From NCBI GenBank assembly GCA_023078555.1, contig CM041198.1:1-64000 (forward strand): a stretch of 64,000 nucleotides of DNA. Reading direction: 5' to 3'. This DNA comes from Ulva prolifera. Its lineage: Eukaryota > Chlorophyta > Ulvophyceae > Ulvales > Ulvaceae. Position numbers and translations under genes: made by a program. The notes beneath the pieces were generated by a model, which was not told the DNA's origin, ran no database searches, and worked only from the letters and a program-made list of their open reading frames with translations. Shown one piece after another: positions 22,468-33,124 of the stretch; position 1 is the stretch's first letter; each line of letters opens with the position of its first letter.

Positions 22468-22853
22468 TCACCGCCCGGCCGACCGCGGCTCAAAGAGCCT
22501 GCGCCACTGCCCTACCACCTCCTGTGCCGTCGGCCGCGCCTCCGGCCGCCGCTGCAGGCACTGCAGAATCGCCCCCTTCAGCACCCGCAGCTGTGCCAGC
22601 TTCTCCGCCTGCCCCGGCGCGCCCTCCTCCCACGGCAGCGGCTCGCGGCCGCAGAGCTGCTCCCAGATGGACCCCCTCGTACACGCGAACCGCGGGAAGA
22701 CGGGGGCGCCGGTGAGGAGCTCGAAGGCCATGATGCCGAGCGCCCACATGTCGGCGGCAGGGTCGGCGGTGACGGTGCGGTCCCCCCGCTCCGCCGCCTC
22801 CGCCACCTCCGGAGGAGCAAACGATGCGCTGAAGGACAGCTGTGCCAACTCGC
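22468..22853 (-). CDS. Kinase B, C-lobe exon
   Basis: Acceptor GTGGTGCAG|GCGAGT. Encodes FSASFAPPEVAEAAERG, DMWALGIMAFELLTGAPVFP and RPEARPTAQEVV, ending at the same residue pattern (KLFEP/RLFEP) as A. About 80 percent identical to A in residues. Confidence 0.85.
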
Positions 22854-23543
22854 CTGCACCACAGCACGCAGCACGGCGTTACTACAGGGCACCCTGGGGA
22901 CACGTAATGGCCATCACAGCAACCTCGCCCCTGCGATAAACTCGTGTGGGAATTTCGAGAGCCTTTGTCAGTCTCTAGGCTGTAACACTATAGCGACTCC
23001 ACAGATCCACTGGATGAGTCAGCAGCCCAAACACACACATCCATGGCTGCAGTGACTTCTTGCACTTGACTGGTTCAGCATTGCGTCACAGTGCAATGGT
23101 GCGCTGCGTGGGATCGGACTGCAGATCTAGAGCCGGGTCTATATGCATGCGGGCTTGAAGCGATAGCGATATGCATGACTGCAGAGCCGGGTCTATATGC
23201 CGCCTATATGCAGGGGTCCGCCTATATATATGCAGGTGGGGGATCGGAGCGCGCCGGTGCTGGCAGCGCAGCCAAAGTCAATGAGTGTCCAGGAGTGCTG
23301 CCCGGGCAGGCGCAGCACGTTGCCGGGCTTGAGGTCGCGGTGCACCCACCCGCTGCCATGCAGCTGCACCAGCCGCTCCGCGATCAGGCACAGCGCCTGC
23401 ATGCATGCCGGACCTGCCCAACGGCCGTACTCGCAGGTGCAAGTGAGTGTCACAGCACACAGCACAGGGCACAGCATGGCTCAGCGTGCTATGACTATGA
23501 CTCGACGTAGGACATCAAGCATTTTGGAAGCAGGGGGGCGCAC

Positions 23544-24485
23544 GTCGAGCGTGGTGCTGAAGGCGGGCTGAGTCTTGGCCTTCCACTCCTGCAGGCTCTC
23601 CCCCTTCTCCAGCACCATGCATGGGGGCCATGGGTAGCCGCGGCCGTTGCGCTCCGCCGCGTCGGCGTTGGCCACCTGAAGCCGCACCACCGGCATCATG
23701 CTGCGCAGCACGTCGACGCGGTACAGCTCGCACTCCGTGTCGAAGGCTGTGCGCGAGAGGAAGAACTTCACGGCGACGGCCTCTTCTGTTCTCATGCTGC
23801 GCATGAACTGCACAACACCCTGCCCCCCCTCCCGCCGCTCCGTCCACGGCAGCACTGCAAACTGCCCCAGGAACTCCTCCCTGCTGTTCCGCATGTGGTC
23901 CAGCTCCGCCACCAGCCGGGCCTTCTGCTGCACGGCTGTCGTCTCCGCCGCAGCCGCCGCCGTGTTGTACGCATCTGTCACGGCATTCATCGACGTCGTC
24001 ACACCGCACGTGCGCGTGCGTGGCCCTGCCAATGCAGACGCATAGAAAGACGTGGCCGTGGACCTCTGCTCAGCGCTTTCATTCAGACTCGCATTCTGCC
24101 CTTTGCTCTTCTCGGCGCCCCAGCAGCTATCGACTCCTCTTGCAGTACCTGCTGTGAGCCCCCTCGGTGGCTCTTAACTCGGCGGTATCTCACAAAGGCA
24201 CCAAGCGCAGCAAGAGCCACAAGTACTGACCCCGCAACGCCCGCAGCAATGCCGCCGCCGACCGCCGCCCAGTCTGTGTTGCCCTGCTCCGGATCCGCAG
24301 CGCTCGCGTTCACCGGGGGCGCTTCCTCTGAGAAGCACTGGATGAACTCCATGTTGTCAATCGTGTCGTTGCCGAGATCTTCGATGTCTTGCTGGGTGTA
24401 GAGGATGTTGCACTGCCGCTTCGTGCAGCACCACATGTGGTAGACGTTGGGATTATACCCACTGCACGACTTGAGCACCAGTATG
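23544..24485 (-). pseudogene. Kinase B, membrane and N-lobe exon with frameshift
   Basis: The 5' frame encodes VYHMWCCTKRQCNILYTQQD, a short acidic stretch and one membrane helix followed by RYRR. The 3' frame encodes the Ala-rich linker, GQGVV, VAVKFFLSRTAFDTECELY and MVLEKGESLQEW. The two frames meet at the GGGG run near 24118; reading one base over gives the residues expected from copy A. Confidence 0.75.
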
Positions 24486-25062
24486 CTGCACAGAACTGCT
24501 ATAGTTGGTTGTTCATGCACATCTTTTGTTGTCACAGCGTGTTGCAGCAGGGATGGGCGCATGCCACCTCATGCCAGCACATCTATGTGTTTGCTGATGC
24601 CAGTGGAATGTCGAACTGGCTGACGTCCACAAAATGATAATGTTTCTTAAGCTTGGTCATGCGCTTGGGCAGAAAATTGATGAGCAGCAGAACCAAGAGG
24701 AGTGCGAGACGGCTTCAGTCAGAGCTGACAAAGCTGTAAGAATGATTGACATGCTCCAGTACTACACTAGTGTTCCCCAGGGACTCCCCTTGTAGCTCCA
24801 CATTGGTCCACCTCCGAGCGTGCCACTGTGCGCGTGACACGGTGATTGGCGGGCAGGTGCAAACATGCTGGAATGTCTTGTCACAAGGGCAAAGGCACAT
24901 CGCAGAACAGGAGGTTTAAACGCATTCTTGGGATTGGGCGTAGCCCAGATTGACAGGGTGCATGTGGGGGGGGCTCAGGCTTGCGCTCTGCAGCTGTCTC
25001 ACCCATTGGCATAGCTTTGCATGACTGTTCACTGACAGTGTTCAGCCTCTGCGGAGGCGCAC

Positions 25063-25403
25063 CTGTTGGTGAAGCAGAATCGCGCAGACCTGCCGAGATC
25101 AAAGAAGCCCATAAAACCACTCTCGAAAATGCCATCATATGTGACGTTGGGCAGCAACAGCGTCATGTTGGAAAAGTTGAGTGTCACGCCGGGGGGGGGA
25201 CTCCCAACTGGCCGCCCTGAATACGGTTCCCGCGTGGAACGGCGCAAACACGGTGGGGATGCGCCGCGGCTGCTTCGTGCTGAGCGAGTCCAGCAACGAA
25301 TTGCCCCTAAGCGCCACCCCCGGGAACTCCACCATAGCAGTCACCAGAGCCTCGCTGGGTGGGACTATAGTCCCACCCAGCGAGGCTCTGGTGACTATAG
25401 AGG
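25063..25403 (-). pseudogene. Kinase B, ectodomain exon with palindrome and frameshift
   Basis: Begins after acceptor CATGCAG (25404-25410). Contains EFPGVALRGNSLLD, QPRRIPTVFAPFHAGTVF and, after a shift at the poly-G at 25192, PPPGVTLNFSNMTLLLPNVT and RFCFTNR at donor AACAG|GTGCGC. A 58-bp palindrome (25339-25396) has added about 30 bp near the 5' end relative to copy C, encoding ASLGGTIVPPSEALVT in frame. Confidence 0.7.
25339..25396. repeat. Perfect 58-bp palindrome in kinase B exon
   Basis: Two 29-nt arms without spacer, centred on ACTATAGT at 25364-25371. Copy C has only the first arm (with a few changes), so the second arm is a new inverted duplication. Confidence 0.95.
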
Positions 25404-25708
25404 CTGCATGACATGCTCCAACAGTATGCCATGCACAAGTGACCTGGAGACGCCATGACCATTTGCCGTTGCAGCTGCTATCTCGAGATAATATATTATT
25501 AATACCACAAATTAGTATGTTATCAGGAGGAAATATGGAACCTAACACCAAGCGGCCATCAGCACGTACAGAATTTCTGATGATGGTGATTTATTTGACA
25601 CCTAGCCACTCAGGAAGATACTAACGACACAATGCACGTAAGTTTATGTATGGTGCAGTGCAGCTTCTGCTTCATGCATGATATCATGAGGATACACAGC
25701 TAGTGTAG

Positions 25709-26661
25709 GCGCGGCCTCTCGGCGGCGTTTCTTGGAGAACGCAATGCGCGATCTCTCGACGACGCTCTGTCGTGCAGTGGCGCGCCAGGTGCGCGCCGCA
25801 GCTCCGCTGATGGCACGTCACGCGGGCAAGGCAGTTTTGGCGGGACTCACAGTCCCGTCTGATGACCTCTCGCCGCTTACAGGCCATCCGGCCTGAGCGG
25901 TGGGGTGCCCCTCGGGCGCCCCGTCCGCTTGACGCCACCGACCGATGGCCTCTGACTCCGGCTAGGCCGGGTCCGATGGGTGTGCGGGGTGCCTTCGTTG
26001 GCATGTGCAGGGACTGCGGAGCCGGCTTGGGCGCTGCATGGTCCTGGGTGCGGTGCGGCGTGGGCCGGCGGGGCTGCGCGGCGGTGTGCCGGGCTGGCGT
26101 GGTGTGCTGTGGCTCGGTGGGGTGGGGGTGGGTCTTGGGGCTAGGGCGGCCCCCGGCAATCGGGCGGCCATGATGGGCGGCCTCAGGCAGCGGTGTGTTG
26201 GGTTTTGCCCTGTCGTGCGGCGGCGGGCGTTGTGGTGTTGGTGGTTGTGATGTTGTGTGTTGGCTGTGGGGTCTGTGCGTGCGTGTGTTACAAAGTCAAC
26301 CGCAGCAAGGCGGCCGGCACCGCGACAGAAGCAAACAGACGAAGCAAACACACAGACACGCACGCACGCGACACCCACCACGCCCAGGAGACCCACCACC
26401 GGCGCATCAGAAGACACAGATCCGCAGACCGCCAAGCACACACCCACACACCCACACACCTGTGCGTGCGTGTGTGGGTTTGGGTTTTTGTGGGTGTGTG
26501 GGTGTGTGCTTGGCGGTCTGCGGATTTTTGTCTTTTGATGCGCCGGTGGTGGGTTTCCTGGGCGTGGTGGGTGTCGCGTGCGTGCGTGTCTGTGTGTTTG
26601 CTTCGTCTGTTTGCTTCTGTCGCGGTGCCGGCCGCCTTGCTGCGGTTGACTTTGTAACACA
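25709..26661 (+). mobile_element. Insertion in copy B, paralogue of 11264-12758
   Basis: Left junction identical to copy A (ACACAGCTAGTGTAG at 25694-25708, then gcgcggcctctcgg). About 575 bp of GC-rich sequence is shared with A; then comes a long inverted repeat with almost no spacer. The right junction lacks the 15-bp duplicate and continues into cgcattgactttgcaacg, so the right flank was replaced after duplication of the gene. Confidence 0.7.
26284..26661. repeat. Long inverted repeat, copy B (arms about 175 bp)
   Basis: Arms 26284-26458 and 26489-26661 with a 30-nt spacer and about four mismatches. In the outer 43 nt the two arms are identical to each other but differ at about 11 positions from both arms of copy A. 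Confidence 0.92.
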
Positions 26662-26910
26662 CGCATTGACTTTGCAACGTCACGATGCGCGTAAATTCAT
26701 GTACGGTCCGGTGGAGATGCCACTCCATGAATAATATCATGTGGATACACAGCCAGAGCATCCCACGTGCAGCCACCGGGACAGGTACAAGGGGGCAGGA
26801 TAGGCTGCAGGTGCACCCCCTCACGTGCACACCACCCAGTAGACCCCGCATGCGCAAACTCCCAAATACATATGTGTGGAAGTTGTATACCCATTCATAT
26901 ACCCATATGA

Positions 26911-26970
26911 AACGTAATGTAAATCTCAGTTTACGGAGCCTTGTCCTGAAGAGGACACTGAAAACTCCGA
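26911..26970 (+). repeat. Dispersed short repeat, copy 4
   Basis: Diverged copy: gtaaatctcagtttacggag, then CCTTGTCC, GGACACTGAAAACTCCGA. Changes in the two halves of the AT palindrome are partly compensated (cagtttac with gtaaatct). Confidence 0.6.
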
Positions 26971-27220
26971 ATCAACATGTGGGTATATATATATATGAAT
27001 GTACAGCCACATGCATGCACATGATTCTATCTAGACAAACCGCAAAGCTGTTCGAAATGATGATCAATCACTACAAGGTTGGTAAACAGGTGATGCTGTA
27101 CATTATCAGTGACCCATTGCTGGCTAAACAGTAGGCAAATAGTGTCCAGATGTGTATGAACTGTATGGCGATCGACGCAGGTGTGGCCGAGTGCTGTACA
27201 CATGTACAGGGCAGACGCCG

Positions 27221-27246
27221 GACTTGCACACCCGGGTGTGCAAGTC
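27221..27246. repeat. Perfect 26-bp palindrome
   Basis: GACTTGCACACCC followed directly by its reverse complement GGGTGTGCAAGTC. No gene in the surroundings. Confidence 0.97.
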
Positions 27247-27414
27247 AGTCGGGTGCGCCGATACGAGGTGAGCTGAAAGGCAAGTATCTGAGAATTGCGT
27301 TTTTGCTATGTTGTAGGCGTTTTGGTGCTCTGTGGTTGTCCTGCAGTGTCTTTGGATGGTGATGTGTCTCTCGTATGCTTATACCAATGAAAGTGGGAAA
27401 CATCTACTTGAGTT

Positions 27415-27645
27415 GGCTCACCCTTGGGTGAGCCATTGTCTGGGGTGAGCTAAGTATTGGTGTGCTGTGCATGCTAACTCAGCTAAAGAAGCCGCATAAT
27501 AGGTTCTCAGAAGCCGGGGTGCTATTTGTTTATATGATCGATACAATGTCGTGGTTGATTCGTTCTGTGCTGGTGGCTGGGTTGTGATGGGCATCCACGG
27601 GCGCACCCAGTGGGTGTGCTCCTTGTATCGGTGAGCCAACCATAG
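27415..27645. repeat. GGTG(A/C)GC word cluster
   Basis: GGCTCACCCTTGGGTGAGCC (27414-27433) is an inverted pair followed by GGGTGAGC; a second group lies at 27601-27642. Confidence 0.7.
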
Positions 27646-28302
27646 GTGAGACGGCGCCCTATCGCACATGTGCGAGGCCTTTGAATGCGGCAGGCACAAC
27701 AGCTACATCGCATATCAAAGAATATCACGAAGAAATGATGATATGTAATGATGAACATATGATCACCTGTGTGGCGAACGTCGTGGGACACCAAGCTGAA
27801 GCTCAAGCTTACACGTTTGTGTGTCTCACGACATAATGCGCCCTACTCAAATATTCTTGTTTCTAACAAACATCTCGCTCGCTGATTTGTGCTTGTTCTG
27901 TGTTATGTTGGCTGCATGTCTAGGGCGATCGGTTCTATTGATCACCTGCTTGCGTCATCCGTCATCACAAGCCATTACTACTCTCTTTGCGTGAACGCTT
28001 GACATGTTGGCGTGCTCTGGCGTGTGTTCCTACTTGCTTCAATTGGAAGCTTTGCATCGTGTCCGAGGACCTGCCGGCCGCGACAAGCAAGATGCATCGT
28101 GGCGCCAGGTGATCGTGGCATGCACAATGCCCGTGCAGATTGAAGACATCTCCGCACATGACAAAATTGCTTGAACTGATCAAATGCACACGATCGGGGG
28201 GAACCTTGTAATGCTTCCAGCTATACACTGTATACGATGAGGTCGCCCACGGTTGTGACCGTGGTGTGGTTTGTCTTGTGGTCTACGTGTGTCTTCGCGT
28301 TG

Positions 28303-28581
28303 ATGCCACCAAAAAGGACCGCAAGAGACGATTTCATCGAGCTCGGAGATGACAGATGGTTTTGTGACAAGTGTCGGAAGACACTCAACGACGAATCCAA
28401 TTTGTCGGCTCATCTGAAAACTCCTGTCCATGCGGAAAATGTCATTCGATTTGCTGGAGGAGGGCGCTACCACACACCTCCCCCAATACTTCCTGAGCCT
28501 ATAATTGATGATATTGCAGACATCGATGTCGGCCGTCCATCTCCACTATCGTCACCAGCCTGTGAAAGAACACAGCTGCTG
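28303..28581 (+). CDS. Putative zinc-finger protein, first exon
   Basis: From ATG 28303 (an in-frame ATG at 28237 would add a hydrophobic stretch): MPPKRTARDDFIELGDDRWF, then CDKC, a 12-residue loop and HLKTPVH, a C-x2-C-x12-H-x5-H finger of the matrin/U1 or transposase N-terminal sort. A Pro/Ile/Asp-rich tail follows. The frame runs on to a stop at 28581, but AGCTGCT|GTGAGTG at about 28580 is a good donor, so this may be exon 1 of a longer gene. Such fingers often begin DNA-transposon proteins; that is inference. No downstream exon recognised. Confidence 0.45.
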
Positions 28582-28745
28582 TGAGTGTCTCCCTCTAGAG
28601 TGCTCACAGATTCATGCAGCCTGTGTTTAACTCCAATAGACAAGATTACAGAGGTATACACTAAGTAGAAGTATACCTGTGAAAGAACACAGCTGCTGTG
28701 AGTGTATCTCCCTCTAGAGTACTCACTGATTCATGCAGCCTGCAT
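28559..28745 (+). repeat. Tandem duplication over the exon end
   Basis: The segment cctgtgaaagaacacagctg to cattcatgcagcctg (28559-28625) recurs at 28677-28742, about 117 bp on. A third partial copy of the inner part (cctgtgtttaactccaatag) is at 28839. It duplicates the putative splice donor. Confidence 0.85.
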
Positions 28746-30799
28746 TCAACATGATGAGTTATACCAACTCAGCAGACTATGTGTCCACAAGCACAAACCA
28801 ACCACATATCCATGCATGTCAGCTAGAGGACACCATACCTGTGTTTAACTCCAATAGACAAGATGTCCTACTGGAGTCAACACAAGGCTTATATGCAAAC
28901 AAGCACACAGACACAAAATGTCTACCTATGTGCAAAACAACAAACGCTCCCGCTTTCTGAGTCCCTTCCACAGTGACTACGGCCACATTGCCTCACCAGG
29001 GTGAGCCACTGACGGGGGTGCGCCAAATGTGGGTGAGCGAGACTGTATCTTGGCGAAAAAGGCTCTGAAAGAGCATTGAGGGGGCAGTCAATGCAGTCTA
29101 CGTGTTTTAGTGTCTGCGTATACCTTTGGGTGGTCCACATCACTGGTATCTGTGATGTTCTACATTCCGTGACGTGGCCATGGCGCACCGCAGAGGTGAG
29201 CACTCAGTTGGCGGTGAGCAGTCCGAGGGTGTGCCTTCTAGACAGCATGACTTTTTCGAAACGGGCAGCTGCATGCTTGGCCATAGCTGCATTTCGGCGC
29301 ATATGATGAGGTCTATATGTCCTAGATGTAGTGCTACCTGCATTGCTGAGGGAGTGAAACAAGGTTTGGCTCACCGGAAGGGGTGAGTGTCATGGAAGGG
29401 TGCGCAGCGCGGGGTGCGCATGGTGCCTGGATGTCGCCAAATTTGCGCATGCGCGAGACAATCGGCCTCGGACAAGATCCTAGGCCTTCCTAATCAAATC
29501 TATTGTGTGGCATGAGCGGTAAATTACGGCTTGCAACCCTCGCTGCTCGGGCGCACAATGTGTGAGGCGCGGTCAAGTATGGCAGCTGAAATAAATGCGT
29601 TTCGATCAAACTGATTTCGGAAATTTATTATGTGAATGGTGGTGCGGCATAAGTCATACACGCAGCACTGCGTGCTGCGCATCCTGCAGTCCATTTGCGC
29701 ACGCATCGCCATCACACTTACTTTCGTGCCAATCCAGTGCACGTCCTCTGTCATCATCAGCAGCGTCAGTGAGCGAATGTGGCGGCCACCTGTCTGGATT
29801 TTCTTTAGCGCTGTGCACAGCACTATTTGCGCAATGTAGACCAGATGTCCCTTGTTGCCACGTCGCGGCGTGAAAGATGCGGGCAGGTACTAGCTGCCAG
29901 CTACGTCCGGGATATATGTCCCCGATCAAGTGTCAATGCCAAGATTCATAGTTGATGTCGGCAGTGTGGACAAGTAAATATACCGTCACAGCATCGGGTT
30001 ACCTTGCTCGTTGCTTCGTCACCTGCAGCCGTTGCATGGCGCGATCTCCCTTCGTGCGAGCATGAAGTATGTGATTCATCAGTCTAGGACTTCGATTATG
30101 CCAGCTCGTCTTCCTCAGCAGCTGGTGCACGTTGCAGTGTTAGCTGCAACTCTGCGGCACTACGCGAGCAGATATTCTGCAACAAGCTTTCGCAGTTTAC
30201 ATCGCAAGTATGACACTTTTTATTTCATTCGTATGGACCTGTCAGGTTTTCTGTTGTGCATTCTACGCGAGTTGCGTTGTTGATCGACCTGTTCCAAGAG
30301 CAGGCCGCGAGTCCGGCGAAGATCACGACTTCTTCGCTTTTGCACGGGCGTTTATCATACCTGATCGGCTGGCAAAATCATCTTGCCCTCGTGATTCGGA
30401 CGTTTGCGAATGCATTGCCATGGCATACTGATTGACATAGCGTTGACGTGCTTGTGGGACGCCCTGGGTGGCTCTGACAGGTGGCTGTGTATACATGATC
30501 GCAATGCTGACAAAGCATAATGAGCGATACTTATCTGTAGCTGGTACGTCCGCATTGTGACCGGCTGTGCAACAATTCTGGTGCACAGTTCTCGTCCACA
30601 GCCATACAGTCGAAGTCACAACATGAACGCCACTGATGCCTACATTTATTCGGCTGATAAACTGAAACTGAAGTTGCTGGTGCGTTGTCGCTGGTGTACG
30701 CTCAACCGCTGCACTAGGCTTCATCTTTTCACCACTCAGCACTAAACGTTTGTGCAGGTGCACAGGTTTATCAGGTGAAACAACACCTAACAGAAACTT

Positions 30800-30943
30800 G
30801 CGTAGCAAAAGCTACAAACCAGTTTTGGGCAAGCGTTCTCCGGTGTCTGTGTCATTGGGTGTGTTGCCAGCCCGTGTTGCTATTGGGTTGCGACCCGGGC
30901 CTAAGTGTGTGGCATGCGGAAAATCAAAGCAGTGTGCATGAAT
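30800..30943 (+). pseudogene. CxxC-containing gene fragment in right arm
   Basis: Open frame SYKPVLGKRSPVSVSLG, then VLPARVAIGLRPGPKCVACG and KSKQCA, stop. Residues agree with the left-arm copy (minus strand, 18100-17950) apart from one indel there. Family not recognised. Confidence 0.4.
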
Positions 30944-31097
30944 GCAGATCAGCAATTGACAGCATCTCGTGACTCACCATGAAAACAGCTTTGACAGAGT
31001 CAGTCTAGCGTGGAAGGTGTGTCTGTCAATGTGGGGCTCACAGTCATAGCTTGCAGTCATCCATACATTTATGCCGTCATCCATACATTTATGCCGG

Positions 31098-31300
31098 ATG
31101 CTCTGCGCCGGTTGAGTGTGGCGTTGTGCAAGGGGGATGCTCTTGTGCTCCGTGCGGGGCTTCAATCTTTGGCTGGCATCACCGGCCGAGCTGTGGTACG
31201 TGCTCGTGCCCGGCCTAGTGCCATGACTGCGTGAGTGGATTTGCGTGTGTATTCCTGGCAACGGCTCGCTTCCCGGCCTCTGTCCTTTGTACCTACATTT
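31098..31300 (+). mobile_element. 5'-truncated retroelement 3' end with target duplication
   Basis: Present only in the right arm. It is bordered by TACATTTATGCC on both sides (the left one doubled within a 20-bp tandem repeat). It encodes ALRRLSVALCKGDALVLRAG and LQSLAGITGRAV to a stop at 31234, the same C-terminal end as the ORF at 62652 (ALRVLSVSLQRGNADMY). A short 3' region ends cctttgtacc. The 5' truncation and 12-bp duplication indicate target-primed retrotransposition, which supports a non-LTR class for this family. Confidence 0.75.
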
Positions 31301-31962
31301 ATGCCACATTGGTATGTGTGTGGAATTGTGACCGATTGGCTCGTGTCCTCACATTTATGTCAACATGATTGCAGGCAACCGAAAGATTTTACCGCCCGGC
31401 ATAGCCAGCAAGCGAGGCACCTCCGCCTGGAACTTTATAGCTCCTGCCAGATCAGTCTCGCAAAGAGTAGAGGAGCCAATCTGCGTACATGACGGTATCT
31501 GGCAGGTGTTGTCCCATCCGCCTGGCCAGGGCCAGCATGACACCGGTGTAGCCAGACTGAGTTCCTTAGATGCGACCTTTTTTTTCTGTGGGCTCTCCGG
31601 CATGGGTACAGTGATACACAGATCGTGAACACCTCTGGTGTATGCAGGCAACTCGGATTGACAGAGCAGGATCCACACAGAACCCGGAGAGTAATGACCG
31701 TAGAGAGGAGCGACATCCGACATCCATGCTCATGGGACGTATTACCTGTCCAAGCACCACTGTCTTGTACAGCTGCTGCATGTGTGCATGTTGTGTAGTG
31801 TAGAGCCTGAGGCCCGTTCAGCAATGCTGTGATTGGGCACGCTGGCCCGTTGGGTGAGGTGAAGGTCACTGTAACGAGAATGTATGTCTACAAGTATGTT
31901 TCACTGAAATATACTACATATTGCACATGAAATGGCAATTGATCAGCCTAGTGTCCTGTTTT

Positions 31963-32081
31963 GCGCACCAATCAATGGCGCACCAGCGTTCAGATCGCGC
32001 ACCCACAGTGGTGCACCTGGAAGGTGAGCCACTAGGTGTGGCGGTGGCAATACTGTGGGGGTGCGCATTGCAGGGGTGAGC
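31963..32081. repeat. GGTG(A/C)GC word cluster
   Basis: In 120 bp: GCGCACC at 31963, 31979 and 31997, then GGTGAGCC at 32022, GGTGCGC at 32060 and GGTGAGC at 32075. Words point one way in the left half and the other way in the right half. Confidence 0.75.
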
Positions 32082-33124
32082 GACTGGCGCAACAGACCTT
32101 GCGGTGCAAATTCAGAGCTGCAACTTTCACTGCAGACAGAGGAACGTCGTACGCACTGTTTTTAGTCGGGCGACGACGCGTGTGCCCTGTGACACGGCAA
32201 TATACCACAACGTGGGGTACCCACGTCCTCCGCAGCGCGACATCGAAAGACGAAAACGAGGCTGCATGATCGCACATACGCAGCCTGGAGTAATACTAAT
32301 TGCAGAAACACGGGCACAACTCGTTATGCGTTACCATGCATCGGTCGCGACTACTGGCAGTGGATGCAACAGGACCCGGCAACCAGCGCTGCCTGGACAC
32401 GAGGACTCATAATAGCAAGAATACACGCAGATGATCACATTGTATTCTCCTGTGCTCCGCTGACGATGCGCCCGGAGTTCACAAAAGCTACCGTCTCCGA
32501 ATCCATGACGTTCACCCAACAGGGACCCTGCTACAAGTGCGACTACGATCACAAGAAAGATTGGTCATAGACCCTCCCAATGGAAACTTTTTTACGAATT
32601 GCCGTCGCAGCTCGCGACGGACGCAGGACCAACGTCCCACCGTGCATGTCCGCGCTGAGACAGGAAGCCAATAGCACGCACATTCAGCGATTTGCCGAAT
32701 GCTATCGGAGCCAAGCCTGTCAATAATGCAACACAAACTCATATAGTCGTCCAAGAAGCCGTTTGTTGACGTAATGCGCTGTAAACAACATGGAACAAAG
32801 GCTCGCGGTAAGGAGCACTATCAAACACCAGAGATAACTGTCAGCCAGAACACGCGCGCATGGAACGGCTCGTCGCATCTGAGCATCGGTGAGGAATTTT
32901 TACATACCTCGGGCTACTCAGAGCGGAGCTCCGTGGCCACCGTGGGACAAACTACAGATGTTTCGTCGTGATGCCTCACATGCATACGCACCCAGAACGT
33001 TGCCGAAACATGCCCGTTCTGCACCACAGCGACATCTATGAATTCAGCAGGAACTACACTACCTGCGAGGCCAATCCGCGCTCCATTTAGGGCTCGTTTC
33101 TTCAAATTCACATGTCCTCAGCCC

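Larger units (their letters stand above)
22468..25403 (-). pseudogene. Receptor-like protein kinase, copy B (5'-truncated, frameshifts)
   Basis: A paralogue of copy A with the same exon order: ectodomain exon (25063-25403), cysteine/membrane/N-lobe exon (23544-24485), catalytic-loop exon (23255-23396) and C-lobe exon (22468-22853). The motifs VAVKFF, HRDLKPGN, DFG, APE-like APPEV and DMWALGIMAFELLTG are intact, and the membrane helix reads GGGIAAGVAGSVLVALAALG. Three lesions: a +/-1 shift in the GGGG run near 24118 between helix and N-lobe, a second shift at the poly-G run 25192-25200 in the ectodomain exon, and no exon 1. The intron after the catalytic loop has a GC donor (CACCG|GCGCGC) where A has GT; the phase is kept. 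Both shifts fall in G runs and could be sequencing errors. Confidence 0.75.
26670..28236. other. No gene recognised
   Basis: Starts with a second, diverged copy of the intron sequence next to kinase C (cacgatgcgcgtaaattcatg, gtggatacacagcc). Holds dispersed repeat copy 4, a 26-bp palindrome and GGTG(A/C)GC clusters. Short ORFs have no motifs. Confidence 0.45.
28968..31490 (-). repeat. Inverted duplication, right arm
   Basis: Inverse of 17631-19951. Longer by about 200 bp because of the retroelement fragment at 31098-31300. It ends at tagaggagccaat (31484-31490), precisely where the left copy meets an LTR. The sequence between the arms (19952-28967) contains kinase B. Confidence 0.88.
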
